64,000 bases of DNA from Leifsonia sp. CL147. Lineage in GTDB: Bacteria; Actinomycetota; Actinomycetes; Actinomycetales; Microbacteriaceae. Shown in pieces: positions 17,686-25,646 of the stretch. The stretch covers positions 62,001 to 126,000 of the forward strand of contig NZ_FOTM01000002.1 in assembly GCF_900114565.1 (NCBI RefSeq). The letters are read 5' to 3'. The notes below the pieces were generated by a model. It did not search any database. It had not been told where the DNA came from and saw only the letters and a list, made by a program, of their open reading frames with translations. Position 1 is the stretch's first letter. Each line of letters starts with the position of its first letter. The translations under genes were made by a program, and so were the position numbers.

Positions 17686-19191
17686 ATGACTCGACCCAAC
17701 ATCATCTTCATCATGTCCGACGACCATGCGGCGCACGCCATCTCGGCGTACGGCAGCAGGGTCAACCGAACGCCGAACCTGGACCGGATCGCCGACGAGG
17801 GGATGCGGATGGACGCGGTGTACTGCACCAACTCGATCTGCAGCCCGTCTCGGGCGACGATCCTCACCGGAACGTACAGCCACATCAACGGTGTCTCGTC
17901 GATCTGGACCGAGCTCGACTATCGCGTCCCCACGTTCATCGACGTCCTGCACCGCAACGGCTACAAGACGGCGATGTTCGGCAAGTGGCACCTCGGCGAG
18001 CACGGCGACTCCGTGCCGCGGAGCTTCGACGCCTGGAAGATCTTCCCCGGCCAGGGCGACTACGTCGACCCCGAGATGATCGACCGGGAGGGCGCGCACA
18101 CGGTGCCGGGATACGCGACGGACATCGTCACCGATCTGTCGATCGACTGGATCGACAGCCTCGAGCGGGACGAGCCGTTCTGCATGATGGTGCACCACAA
18201 GGCCCCGCATCGCCCGTGGATCCCCGACGAGAAGCACAAGCACCTCTACGCCGACGGGAGCATCCCCGAGCCGGCGACGTTCTTCGACGACTACGCGACG
18301 CGAAGCAAGGCGGTCCGCGGCGTCCGGATGACGATCGCGGACGACATGGGCGCCGACGACCTGAAGATGGAGGTCCCTGAGCACCTCCGCGGACCCGAGA
18401 ACCGCGCTGCCCGGATGAGCTGGAAGTACCAGCTCTACATGCGCGACTACCTCCAGTGCATCCAGTCCATCGACGACAACGTCGGCCGGCTGCTGGATCA
18501 CCTCGAAGAGACTGGGCAGGCGGAGAACACGCTCATCGTCTACACCTCCGACCAGGGGTTCTTCCTGGGCGATCACGGCTGGTTCGACAAGCGGCTCATG
18601 TTCGACCAGTCGCTGCAGATGCCCATGCTCGTGCGCTGGCCCCAGAGGATCGAACCGGGAAGCCGGTGCGAGGCCATCATCACCAACGTGGACTTCGCCG
18701 CCACGTTCCTGGACGCCTGCGGCATCGACCCGTCGGAGCTCTCCACCTCTCAGGGACGCAGCTTCCTCCCCCTCCTCCGGGGCGAGCAGCTTGCGGACTG
18801 GCCGGACGCCATGTACTACCGCTACTGGGAGCACGACGACCCGATCCACGCCGCTCCGGCGCACTACGGCATCCGCACCGACCGGTTCAAACTCATCTAC
18901 TACTACGGCGCGGGCATGGGGGTTCCTGGCGCATCCGATCGCATCATGCAGCCGGAATGGGAGCTGTACGACCTCGAAAGCGACCCGACGGAGGTCCGCA
19001 ACGTCGCCGACGACCCCGGCTACGCTGACGTCCGCCGGCAGCTCGAAGCGAAGATGGCCGAGTACCAGCGGCACTACGACGATGAGCCTTACGTCGGCCC
19101 GGACACCCCGCAACCCGTCTGGGGACCGTACGACGAAGCCCTCTTCGAGCGCGTGCAGCAGTACGTAGAGCTCGTGAGGTCGTCCAGCTGA
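17686..19191 (+). CDS. Sulfatase, CSPSR type, resembling N-acetylglucosamine-6-sulfatases
   Basis: 501 residues. The start MTRPNIIFIMSDDHAAHAIS carries the paired metal aspartates. The site Cys52-Ser-Pro-Ser-Arg is followed by ATILTGTYSHINGV. Later blocks are FGKWHLGEHG and TSDQGFFLGDHGWFDKR. The TYSHINGV and GWFDKR segments are like bacterial GlcNAc-6-O-sulfatases; the substrate call is inference. No signal peptide. AAGAGGA precedes the ATG, 32 bases after the previous gene. It is the last gene of the importer-sulfatase operon and meets the kinase gene tail to tail with a 6-base gap and no visible terminator. Confidence 0.92.
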   Translation: MTRPNIIFIMSDDHAAHAISAYGSRVNRTPNLDRIADEGMRMDAVYCTNSICSPSRATILTGTYSHINGVSSIWTELDYRVPTFIDVLHRNGYKTAMFGKWHLGEHGDSVPRSFDAWKIFPGQGDYVDPEMIDREGAHTVPGYATDIVTDLSIDWIDSLERDEPFCMMVHHKAPHRPWIPDEKHKHLYADGSIPEPATFFDDYATRSKAVRGVRMTIADDMGADDLKMEVPEHLRGPENRAARMSWKYQLYMRDYLQCIQSIDDNVGRLLDHLEETGQAENTLIVYTSDQGFFLGDHGWFDKRLMFDQSLQMPMLVRWPQRIEPGSRCEAIITNVDFAATFLDACGIDPSELSTSQGRSFLPLLRGEQLADWPDAMYYRYWEHDDPIHAAPAHYGIRTDRFKLIYYYGAGMGVPGASDRIMQPEWELYDLESDPTEVRNVADDPGYADVRRQLEAKMAEYQRHYDDEPYVGPDTPQPVWGPYDEALFERVQQYVELVRSSS

Positions 19192-19197
19192 GCCGGG

Positions 19198-19785
19198 TCA
19201 GGCCTGAAGGGACTCGAGAAGGGCGTCGACCTCCGAGAAGTCGTCGTCCTCGTCGTTGGCGACCTGAAAGCGCTCGACGCCTTCCCACGAGCATTTCAAC
19301 GATCCGAACGCTTGCCAATAGGCGTCCCAGTCGTCGAGCTTGATGCGATCGCGAGCGTTGGCCCGCTCGATGAGACGTCGTTTGACGGTCGCCGGCGAGG
19401 CGACGACCTGGATGACACGGACGGCCACCTCCGGCCAGCGAGCCCCCGCCATGGCGGTGCGGAGGTAGCCGGGGTCCGAGAGGTAGGCGACGAACGGGGC
19501 ATCCAGGACCACCGGGTGGCCGAGGCTCAGATTCTGGCCGGCGACCGCGAACAGCGCCTCGTATTCGAGCGGCATGACCCGGCGGAGGTAGACGTCGTTC
19601 GATTCCCGGTCGGAGGCGTTCTCGCCCAGCGCCTCGAGGGCGACCCCGACCAGCGGGCCGGCCAGGACATCCTTGTCCAGGTAGAGAGCGCCCGTGTGCT
19701 CGCTGATATGGCGGGACACCGTCGATTTGCCGGACCCGGCCCCTCCGAGAGTGATGTATGCGGCGGGCCGCGCAACGGGGCTCAT
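19198..19785 (-). CDS. P-loop small-molecule kinase / zeta-toxin-like ATPase
   Basis: 195 residues. Walker A GGAGSGKST at 14-22 is followed by LYLDKDVLAGPLVG and a lid region RLIERANARDRIKLDDWDAY. The fold looks like gluconate or nucleotide kinases and AAA-like zeta toxins. In this operon, coupled by ATGA to a KDPG-type aldolase, a sugar-acid kinase making the aldolase substrate is the simplest role. I cannot exclude another small-molecule kinase. No partner antitoxin is seen. Confidence 0.6.
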   Translation of the reverse strand: MSPVARPAAYITLGGAGSGKSTVSRHISEHTGALYLDKDVLAGPLVGVALEALGENASDRESNDVYLRRVMPLEYEALFAVAGQNLSLGHPVVLDAPFVAYLSDPGYLRTAMAGARWPEVAVRVIQVVASPATVKRRLIERANARDRIKLDDWDAYWQAFGSLKCSWEGVERFQVANDEDDDFSEVDALLESLQA

Positions 19786-20435
19786 CGTGGACGGCGGGCC
19801 CGCTCGATCGCGGCGACGAAGTCCTCTGCGGCCTTCGTGACGCGCTTCACGTCACCGTCGGTCCGAGCGGCCTTCGTGATCGCGCTGCCGACGCCGACAG
19901 CGACGACGCCGGCGTCGAACCATTCACCGACGTTCGCCGTGGTCACGCCCCCGGCCGGGACGAGCGGGATGTGAGCGAGCGGAGCGAGGACCGCCTTGGC
20001 GTAGGGGATTCCGCCCGCCTCGGTCGGGAAGAGCTTGACCAGATCCGCTCCGGCTTCGGCGGTGTTCAGGATCTCGGTCGGTGTGTACGCACCGCTGATC
20101 GTGGCCACCTGGTAGCGATTGGCGACGCGGATCATCTCGGGGTTCAGGTTGGGGCTCACGAGGAATTGCGCGCCGGACTGGATGCTCGACCACGCGGCGT
20201 AGCCGTCGAGGACCGTACCTGCGCCGATCGTGACGCCTCGGCCGGCGAAACGTTCGGTCAGCCGCTCGATCACCTGCAGCGCGCCCGGGATCGACAGTGT
20301 GATCTCCAGTGCGCGGATCCCGCCGTCGACGGCGGCCGAGGCCACGTCGAACGCTTCCTCCGCATCGTCCAGGCGGACGATGAGCACGGCGCCGGAATCG
20401 CGGATGGTCGTCAGGGTGTCGAGTTTGTGGAACAC
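19782..20435 (-). CDS. KDPG/KHG-family aldolase
   Basis: 217 residues of the bacterial 2-keto-3-deoxy-6-phosphogluconate aldolase family. It cleaves a 2-keto-3-deoxy sugar acid to pyruvate plus an aldehyde through a Schiff base. Lys134 in DLVKLFPTEAGG is the Schiff-base lysine and Glu44 in ALEITL is the acid/base. The Arg that normally follows four residues later in classical KDPG aldolases is Ser48 here (TLSIPGAL), so phosphate recognition may differ. GTG starts at 20435 and 20450 are both possible and neither has a clear ribosome site; I used 20435. Divergent from the importer at 20582. Confidence 0.82.
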   Translation of the reverse strand: MFHKLDTLTTIRDSGAVLIVRLDDAEEAFDVASAAVDGGIRALEITLSIPGALQVIERLTERFAGRGVTIGAGTVLDGYAAWSSIQSGAQFLVSPNLNPEMIRVANRYQVATISGAYTPTEILNTAEAGADLVKLFPTEAGGIPYAKAVLAPLAHIPLVPAGGVTTANVGEWFDAGVVAVGVGSAITKAARTDGDVKRVTKAAEDFVAAIERARRPR

Positions 20436-20458
20436 GCGACCAGTAAACACTCGTGGAA

Positions 20459-20499
20459 GGCAAAATGCAACCGATCTCAGCAACCGATCTCATTTTGCC
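20459..20499. promoter_or_regulatory. Composite operator: inverted arms around tandem 13-bp repeats
   Basis: GGCAAAATG (20459-20467) and CATTTTGCC (20491-20499) are perfect inverted arms. Between and across them lie two tandem copies of GCAACCGATCTCA (20467-20479 and 20480-20492). The site is directly upstream of the aldolase start, so it should control the leftward aldolase-kinase operon. The LacI protein at 25627 is the obvious candidate binder, by position only. Confidence 0.55.
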
Positions 20500-20511
20500 A
20501 TCCGCAGAGGG

Positions 20512-20540
20512 TTGACATTCGAACTTCATGACCCTAACGT
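20512..20540 (+). promoter_or_regulatory. Promoter of the second sugar-importer operon
   Basis: A consensus -35 box TTGACA (20512-20517), a 17-base spacer and -10 box TAACGT (20535-20540) point rightward. The predicted start of transcription, near 20547, falls inside the repeat copy at 20544-20572, so a protein bound there would block initiation. Confidence 0.65.
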
Positions 20541-20543
20541 GGC

Positions 20544-20572
20544 TGCAACCGATCTCAGCAACCGATCTCATT
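20544..20572. promoter_or_regulatory. Second copy of the tandem 13-bp operator repeat
   Basis: The 29 bases at 20544-20572 are identical to 20466-20494: two tandem GCAACCGATCTCA units ending in TT. The copies are 78 bases apart and bracket the promoter at 20512-20540. The flanking inverted arms seen at the first copy are absent here. Confidence 0.6.
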
Positions 20573-20581
20573 GGAGAGATT

Positions 20582-21841
20582 ATGTATCGAAAGCGATGGG
20601 GCTTTGCCGTCGCGGCTGCCGCGACTGCAGCAATGGTGCTCGCTGGATGCTCCCCCACATCCTCGCCTGCCGAATCGAAAGGACCGGTGACGCTCTCGTA
20701 CTGGGACTTCATCGATCCCACTCAGGACAACCCGCGCTCTGCCGCGTTGAAGGAGAACATCGCCGACTTCGAGAAGGCGAATCCCGACATCAAGATCAAC
20801 CTGTCGGTGGTGTCGCTGGGTGACATGCTTTCTCGGCTGCCGCAGGCTGCGGCGGCGGGCACTGCGCCCGACGTTTTCAAGATGTTCTCGCCCGTGGTTC
20901 CTCAGATGGCCGCTGCGGGTGCGTACTCGCCACTGCCCGCCGACGCCTCGAAGATCACCGACTGGCTGCATCCCACCGGCAATCTGGCGGGGCCGGACGG
21001 GAAGCAGGTGGCGGAGCCGTATGAGTACCGCACCTGCACGCTGTACTACAACCAGAAGATCCTGAGTCAGATCGGGGCCACGGTTCCGACGACATACGAC
21101 CAGGTCGTCGATGTCGCCAAGAAGGCCGCCGCCGCCGGGTTCACCGGGTTCGGAACCGGATTCTCCGACACCGACAACTCGGCCGTCATCGGCACCTTCT
21201 TCGATTGCTTCATGAACCAGATCGGTCAGCAGCTTCAAAAGGACGGGAAATACGACTTCGCCACGTCCAAGGGCGATGCGTTCGGCAATTTCCTCGCCGA
21301 CCTCCGGGATGCGAAGGCTCTCGGTAAGAACGTCGTCTCCGACACGTACAGTTCGGTCGCCGATGGGCTCGCCAATGGGACCGTCGCGATGGCGGTGCTC
21401 GGTACGGAGCGGATCGTGACGTTCGGCAAGACCGCACCCGACGTGAAGTGGACCTCGCTTCCCACAGCCTCCAGCGGTGGCACGACGGGGACCACCTTCG
21501 GCTGGACCCTCGGCATCGGTGCCGGCAGCAAACATGCCGACGCCGCCTGGAAGTTCATCCAGTACATGACGGGCCCGAAGGCCGGCGCGGTCATGGCCAC
21601 CGGCGGTGAAGTGCCTCCGCGTGCGTCGACCTACAAGCAGTCGTTCTTCTCCACCCCGGCGGCGAAGACCATCAACGACATCTCTGCGTACGTCAAGAGC
21701 AACAGCAAGCCGCGCAACTATCCCGATAACTGGAACACGTTGTCCACCGGTCTGGCCAATGCAGGGCAGGCTCTGATCCTGAAGGGCATGTCCGGCAGCC
21801 AGTTCATCACGTCCGCGCAAAACGCCGGAAACAGCAAGTAG
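20582..21841 (+). CDS. Sugar-binding lipoprotein of second ABC importer
   Basis: 419 residues. The signal peptide MYRKRWGFAVAAAATAAM leads to a lipobox with lipidated Cys23 (VLAGC). The mature domain (VTLSYWDFIDPTQDNP) is a family 1 solute-binding protein. I chose the ATG at 20582 with GGAGAG upstream; an earlier in-frame ATG at 20528 lies before the predicted transcript start. First gene of an operon running to 29813. Confidence 0.9.
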   Translation: MYRKRWGFAVAAAATAAMVLAGCSPTSSPAESKGPVTLSYWDFIDPTQDNPRSAALKENIADFEKANPDIKINLSVVSLGDMLSRLPQAAAAGTAPDVFKMFSPVVPQMAAAGAYSPLPADASKITDWLHPTGNLAGPDGKQVAEPYEYRTCTLYYNQKILSQIGATVPTTYDQVVDVAKKAAAAGFTGFGTGFSDTDNSAVIGTFFDCFMNQIGQQLQKDGKYDFATSKGDAFGNFLADLRDAKALGKNVVSDTYSSVADGLANGTVAMAVLGTERIVTFGKTAPDVKWTSLPTASSGGTTGTTFGWTLGIGAGSKHADAAWKFIQYMTGPKAGAVMATGGEVPPRASTYKQSFFSTPAAKTINDISAYVKSNSKPRNYPDNWNTLSTGLANAGQALILKGMSGSQFITSAQNAGNSK

Positions 21842-21859
21842 CTCTTCCGGCCCGACCAA

Positions 21860-21891
21860 CTCGGGGAGCCGGCGGCCGCCGGCTCCCCGAG
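21860..21891 (+). promoter_or_regulatory. 32-bp perfect palindrome after the binding-protein gene
   Basis: CTCGGGGAGCCGGCGG is followed immediately by its exact reverse complement, giving a 32-base perfect palindrome 18 bases after the stop and just before the permease ribosome site. As RNA it forms a very stable hairpin. Like the hairpin at 10521, it lies between a binding-protein gene and its permease genes and probably sets their expression ratio. Confidence 0.65.
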
Positions 21892-21905
21892 GAAAGCAGG
21901 ACACC

Positions 21906-22838
21906 ATGTCAACGACGAGCCTCTCGTCGCGCAGCTCCGTTCAGCAGCCTCCCCGGCCACGAGAGCCGGCCGGCCGACGACGGAGGAGAGACCGCACGCT
22001 GTGGCTGTACGTCACTCCCGTTTGCGTCGTCTTCCTCTTCGTCTTCGTCGGGCCTCTCTTCTACACGGCGTGGACCGCCCTCCACGAGACGACCTATTAC
22101 CAGATCGGAAAGTTCAGCGGGCTCGACTCCTTCGCCTCGCTCTTCTCCGACCCCAACCTGGCGAACAGCATCGGGATCACCGTCGTCTTCTCGCTCGGCG
22201 CGATCGTGATCGCGCTGCCCGCCGGGCTGTTGTCGGCGATCGTCCTGAACAATCTGCACCGGTTCAAGCGCACTGTCCGCAGCCTGTTCCTCCTGCCGTG
22301 GCTCTTGTCCCAGGCGACAGCCGGAACGATGTGGGTCTGGTTCCTCAACCCGAACTACGGACCGGGAAGCGCCATCACCGAAGCTCTCGGGTTCGGCCCG
22401 TCCGACGTCTTCTCGACGACGGGAGGCGCTCTGGTCGCCGTGACGCTGATCACGGCATGGTGGTCGTATCCGCAGGCCATGCTGCTCTTCCTCGGTGCCC
22501 TTCAAACCGTGCCCAAGGAGCTCTACGAGAGCCTCCGGGTCGACGGCGGCGGCATCTGGCGCAGCTTCCTCAACGTCACCCTGCCCTATCTGCGGAACAC
22601 GATCGTCTCGGTGGTGGTCGTGCTCCTCATGCTCTACGTGCAGATGGTCACGATCATCCTCGTGACCACGCGCGGGGGCCCGCTCCGGGCCACCGAGACG
22701 CTCTCGATGCGCGTCTTCAACCAGGTCTTCCAGCAGTACAACCTGTCCGGCGCATCCGCGACAGCAATACTCCTCTTCGCCATCAACGTCGTCCTCACGC
22801 TGATCGCCTTGCGCTTCCGACGGAGGGAAAGCTTGTGA
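21906..22838 (+). CDS. Sugar ABC transporter permease (MalF/UgpA type)
   Basis: 310 residues. A basic, proline-rich N-terminus (PRPREPAGRRRRRDR) precedes six predicted membrane spans from residue 33. The coupling loop YESLRVDGGGIWRSF lies near residue 202. It follows the palindrome at 21860 and overlaps the next gene by GTGA, forming the channel with it. No ATPase gene accompanies this importer either. Confidence 0.9.
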   Translation: MSTTSLSSRSSVQQPPRPREPAGRRRRRDRTLWLYVTPVCVVFLFVFVGPLFYTAWTALHETTYYQIGKFSGLDSFASLFSDPNLANSIGITVVFSLGAIVIALPAGLLSAIVLNNLHRFKRTVRSLFLLPWLLSQATAGTMWVWFLNPNYGPGSAITEALGFGPSDVFSTTGGALVAVTLITAWWSYPQAMLLFLGALQTVPKELYESLRVDGGGIWRSFLNVTLPYLRNTIVSVVVVLLMLYVQMVTIILVTTRGGPLRATETLSMRVFNQVFQQYNLSGASATAILLFAINVVLTLIALRFRRRESL

Positions 22839-23698
22839 CCACGTCAACCACCGCTCGCCGCGGCACCCGGTGGGGCGCCGTCCTCCGGGGCGTCCCGAGA
22901 TGGCTCTTCATCGTCCTCTCGGCCCTCGTCGTGCTCCCGCCTGTGGCCTGGATCCTCTCGACTTCTCTGAAGCTTCCTGCCGACACCATCCAGTTCCCGC
23001 CGAAGTGGATCCCGGACCCGTTCTCTCTCGCGAACTACTCCGGCATCTTCACACCGACGAACATGCGGTTCTTCATCAATTCGCTGGTCTACTCCTGCGG
23101 TTCGATCATTCTCGCGCTCGCGATCTGCATCCCCGCGGCCTACGTCGCGACCCGGTACCGCAGTCGTCGCATGGAGACCGTGATGACCGGCATCCTCGTC
23201 CTCTCCATGGTCCCGGCGATCGTCGTCTTCATCGCCCTGTATTCCATGTTCGTGAAGACGGCGCTGATCAATACGTATCCGTTCCTCATCGTGGTGTACG
23301 CGGCGATCATCTGCGGGCAGACCATCCTCTTCATCCGCAACTTCATCGAGAACATTCCTCTGGAGATCGAAGAAGCCGCGGCCATCGACGGGTGCTCGCG
23401 GCCGCAGATCCTGTGGCGCATCGTCCTCCCCCTCATCCGCCCCGGCATCGCCGCCATCGCCATCTTCATCTTCGTGTTCGTCTGGAACGACTACCTCGTC
23501 GGAACCGTCCTCGCCACGACTCAAGACATGAAGACGGTCCAGAACGGCATCGTGCAATACCTGCAAACGGGATACGGCGCCTTCTGGGGCCTCTTCGCAG
23601 CCTTCGTCACGGTCGCCTTCATTCCCGTCCTCGCGCTGTTCTCGCTGTTCCAGCGCTGGTTCATCGCGGGGCTGACATCCGGTGGGGTGAAGGGATGA
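22835..23698 (+). CDS. Sugar ABC transporter permease (MalG/UgpE type)
   Basis: 287 residues from a GTG preceded by GGAGGGAAA. Six membrane spans, coupling loop EEAAAIDGCSRPQIL near residue 187, and the family tail RWFIAGLTSGGVKG. The start overlaps the preceding stop and its own stop overlaps the first dehydrogenase start by ATGA, so transport and catabolism are translationally linked. Confidence 0.92.
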   Translation: MTTSTTARRGTRWGAVLRGVPRWLFIVLSALVVLPPVAWILSTSLKLPADTIQFPPKWIPDPFSLANYSGIFTPTNMRFFINSLVYSCGSIILALAICIPAAYVATRYRSRRMETVMTGILVLSMVPAIVVFIALYSMFVKTALINTYPFLIVVYAAIICGQTILFIRNFIENIPLEIEEAAAIDGCSRPQILWRIVLPLIRPGIAAIAIFIFVFVWNDYLVGTVLATTQDMKTVQNGIVQYLQTGYGAFWGLFAAFVTVAFIPVLALFSLFQRWFIAGLTSGGVKG

Positions 23699-24654
23699 CC
23701 GAGGCGGCACGGGTGGCCGTCATCGGGGCAGCAGGCTGGGCCGGGAGCCGTCATGCACACGCCTTCCACGACATCGGCGCCCGCGTGGTGGCGCTGGTGG
23801 ACCCGAGCCCGCGCACGGCCGAGCTCGCACGTGAAGTCGGTGCCAGGGTGCTGGAATCCGCGGATCGGCTCGACCCGTCGGAGGTGGACCTCGTCGTGGT
23901 GTCCCTGCCGAGCAGTATGCAGCCGGCCGTGACGGCGGAGCTGTTGCGCCGAGGGCTGCGCGTCCTGGTCGAGAAGCCGGTCGGCTCCTCGCTCGCGAAC
24001 GCCGAGCCGTTGTCCGGCGTGGAGGACGTCGACCAGAACCTCATGGTCGGGTACACGCTCCATCACCATCCCATCGCCCGGAGGCTGGCGGAATGGATCT
24101 CGTCCGTGGACGTGATCAGTGTCAGCGTTCGGTCGGCGGCTCGCAAGCTGACCGTCGACTCGTGGCGTGCCGCGCCCGACGAGGGCGGTGTCGCCGTCGT
24201 CAACGGCATCCACGCCATCGAGTATGCGGCGTCCCTCTTTCCCGGTGAGGCGACCGTGCGCTCCACCTACGTCAGCGAGGAGTTGCACCGCGCCGGCGTC
24301 GCCGACTACACCGCCACGACGCTCACCTTCGACGACGGCCCGCTCCTCAGGCTGGAGACGTACTGGAACCCGTGGGAGCACACGACCGGCCTCAATCGCA
24401 ACGATTGGTCCCTCGAGATCGACGTCATCGCGCACGAGGGCCGGCGACTCTGGTCCAACTGGTCATACCACGAGTGGGATCGGCACGGGTCGGAGACGGT
24501 GCGGCACTTCCCCGAGATCGACCTCTTCCGCGCACAGGCGGAGGCGGCGCTCCTGTTCGCCGGAGGCGGGCCTCCGACGGTCGGGTACCGGCAAGCGCTG
24601 CGAGCGACGGAGATCGCGGACGCGATACTGACAGGGGTGCGAGAGCGGATATGA
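23695..24654 (+). CDS. Gfo/Idh/MocA-family oxidoreductase (first of three)
   Basis: 319 residues. The Rossmann N-terminus VAVIGAAGWAGSRHAHAF and the family motif VLVEKPVGSS near residue 104 are clear, followed by the usual alpha/beta C-terminal domain. Such enzymes oxidise or reduce sugars and inositols with tightly held NAD(P). The metal-free active site normally uses the EKP lysine. It overlaps the permease gene and the second family member by ATGA on both sides. Confidence 0.87.
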   Translation: MTEAARVAVIGAAGWAGSRHAHAFHDIGARVVALVDPSPRTAELAREVGARVLESADRLDPSEVDLVVVSLPSSMQPAVTAELLRRGLRVLVEKPVGSSLANAEPLSGVEDVDQNLMVGYTLHHHPIARRLAEWISSVDVISVSVRSAARKLTVDSWRAAPDEGGVAVVNGIHAIEYAASLFPGEATVRSTYVSEELHRAGVADYTATTLTFDDGPLLRLETYWNPWEHTTGLNRNDWSLEIDVIAHEGRRLWSNWSYHEWDRHGSETVRHFPEIDLFRAQAEAALLFAGGGPPTVGYRQALRATEIADAILTGVRERI

Positions 24655-25646
24655 GCAGAGCAAGAACAGTGATCATCGGGGCCTCCCACTGGCACCTCCC
24701 GCTCTGCGCCCAGGCGATCGCGGATCGGCACCAGGTGCTCGGCGCCTCGGACCCTGATCCCTCCCGGGTCGACGGCCTGAGCCGGCTGTGGGGTGGCACG
24801 CTGCACTCCTCCTGGGAGGAGCTGCTCGCCGCCTACGACGACATCGAGCTGGCGTACGTCTTCGCACCCCACGACACGATGCGCTCGGTCTGCCTGGCAC
24901 TGATCGAGCGCGGGATCCCCCTCGTCGTCGAGAAGCCCGCCGGCATCGCCCTCCGTCAGGTGGAGGAGATCCGGCAGGCCGCCGAAGCGGCCGGGGTGCC
25001 GATCGCCGTCCCTCTCGTGCAGCGCGGCGGCCCCGTGGAGCACTGGCTCGGCAAGGCGGGAAGCTCCGTCTACGAGAGCACTCAGTTCATCGCCGGACCC
25101 CCCGGCCGGTACCTGGTCAACGGCAATCCGTGGATGGTGGAGCTCGAGCGCGCCGGAGGCGGGTGCATGATCAATCTGGCGCCCCACTTCGTCGACCTGT
25201 TCCTGCAGTCCTCCGGAGCTCGAGAGGTCGCCGTGACGGCGGCGATCTCCGCCACGCTCCATGGCGGGGAGGTCGAAGACTACGCCTCGCTCACCCTCGC
25301 CACCCCCGACGGGCGAGTCGCGACCGTCCAGGTGGGTTACGCCTTCCCGGCCTCGCCGCTGAAACGCCACTGCGCGTATCTGCGGATCGGCGCCGAGGGA
25401 ACGGCGACAATATGGTCGGATGGGCGCGCGTCGTTCACATCCACCGGCGGTGTCACCGAGACAGCGCAGTTCGACGTGGACAGCGACCCCCTGTACGAAC
25501 GGTTCGTCGACAGGGTGGCGGACCAGCTGACCTTCGGGTTCGCGGGCCTGCCGGGGATTCGCGATCTGGAAGCGACCATGGCCATCATCTGGGATGCGTA
25601 TTCGAAAGCGGGACGAGGGAGTATCGGTGTCCAATCACAGCATTGA
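24651..25646 (+). CDS. Gfo/Idh/MocA-family oxidoreductase (second of three)
   Basis: 331 residues. The Rossmann start TVIIGASHWHLPLCAQAIA departs from the common GxGxxG, and the EKP motif is VVEKPAGIALRQVEE near residue 94. The gene overlaps the LacI gene start by 20 bases, an unusual length but consistent with the GTG chosen there. With two relatives nearby, stepwise or bidirectional oxidation of a sugar (3-keto route) is plausible. Confidence 0.82.
   Translation: MSRARTVIIGASHWHLPLCAQAIADRHQVLGASDPDPSRVDGLSRLWGGTLHSSWEELLAAYDDIELAYVFAPHDTMRSVCLALIERGIPLVVEKPAGIALRQVEEIRQAAEAAGVPIAVPLVQRGGPVEHWLGKAGSSVYESTQFIAGPPGRYLVNGNPWMVELERAGGGCMINLAPHFVDLFLQSSGAREVAVTAAISATLHGGEVEDYASLTLATPDGRVATVQVGYAFPASPLKRHCAYLRIGAEGTATIWSDGRASFTSTGGVTETAQFDVDSDPLYERFVDRVADQLTFGFAGLPGIRDLEATMAIIWDAYSKAGRGSIGVQSQH

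Noticed and set aside
19198-19785. Toxin-antitoxin system based on the zeta-toxin-like kinase
   Set aside because: No small antitoxin gene is adjacent, and coupling to an aldolase gene favours a metabolic kinase.
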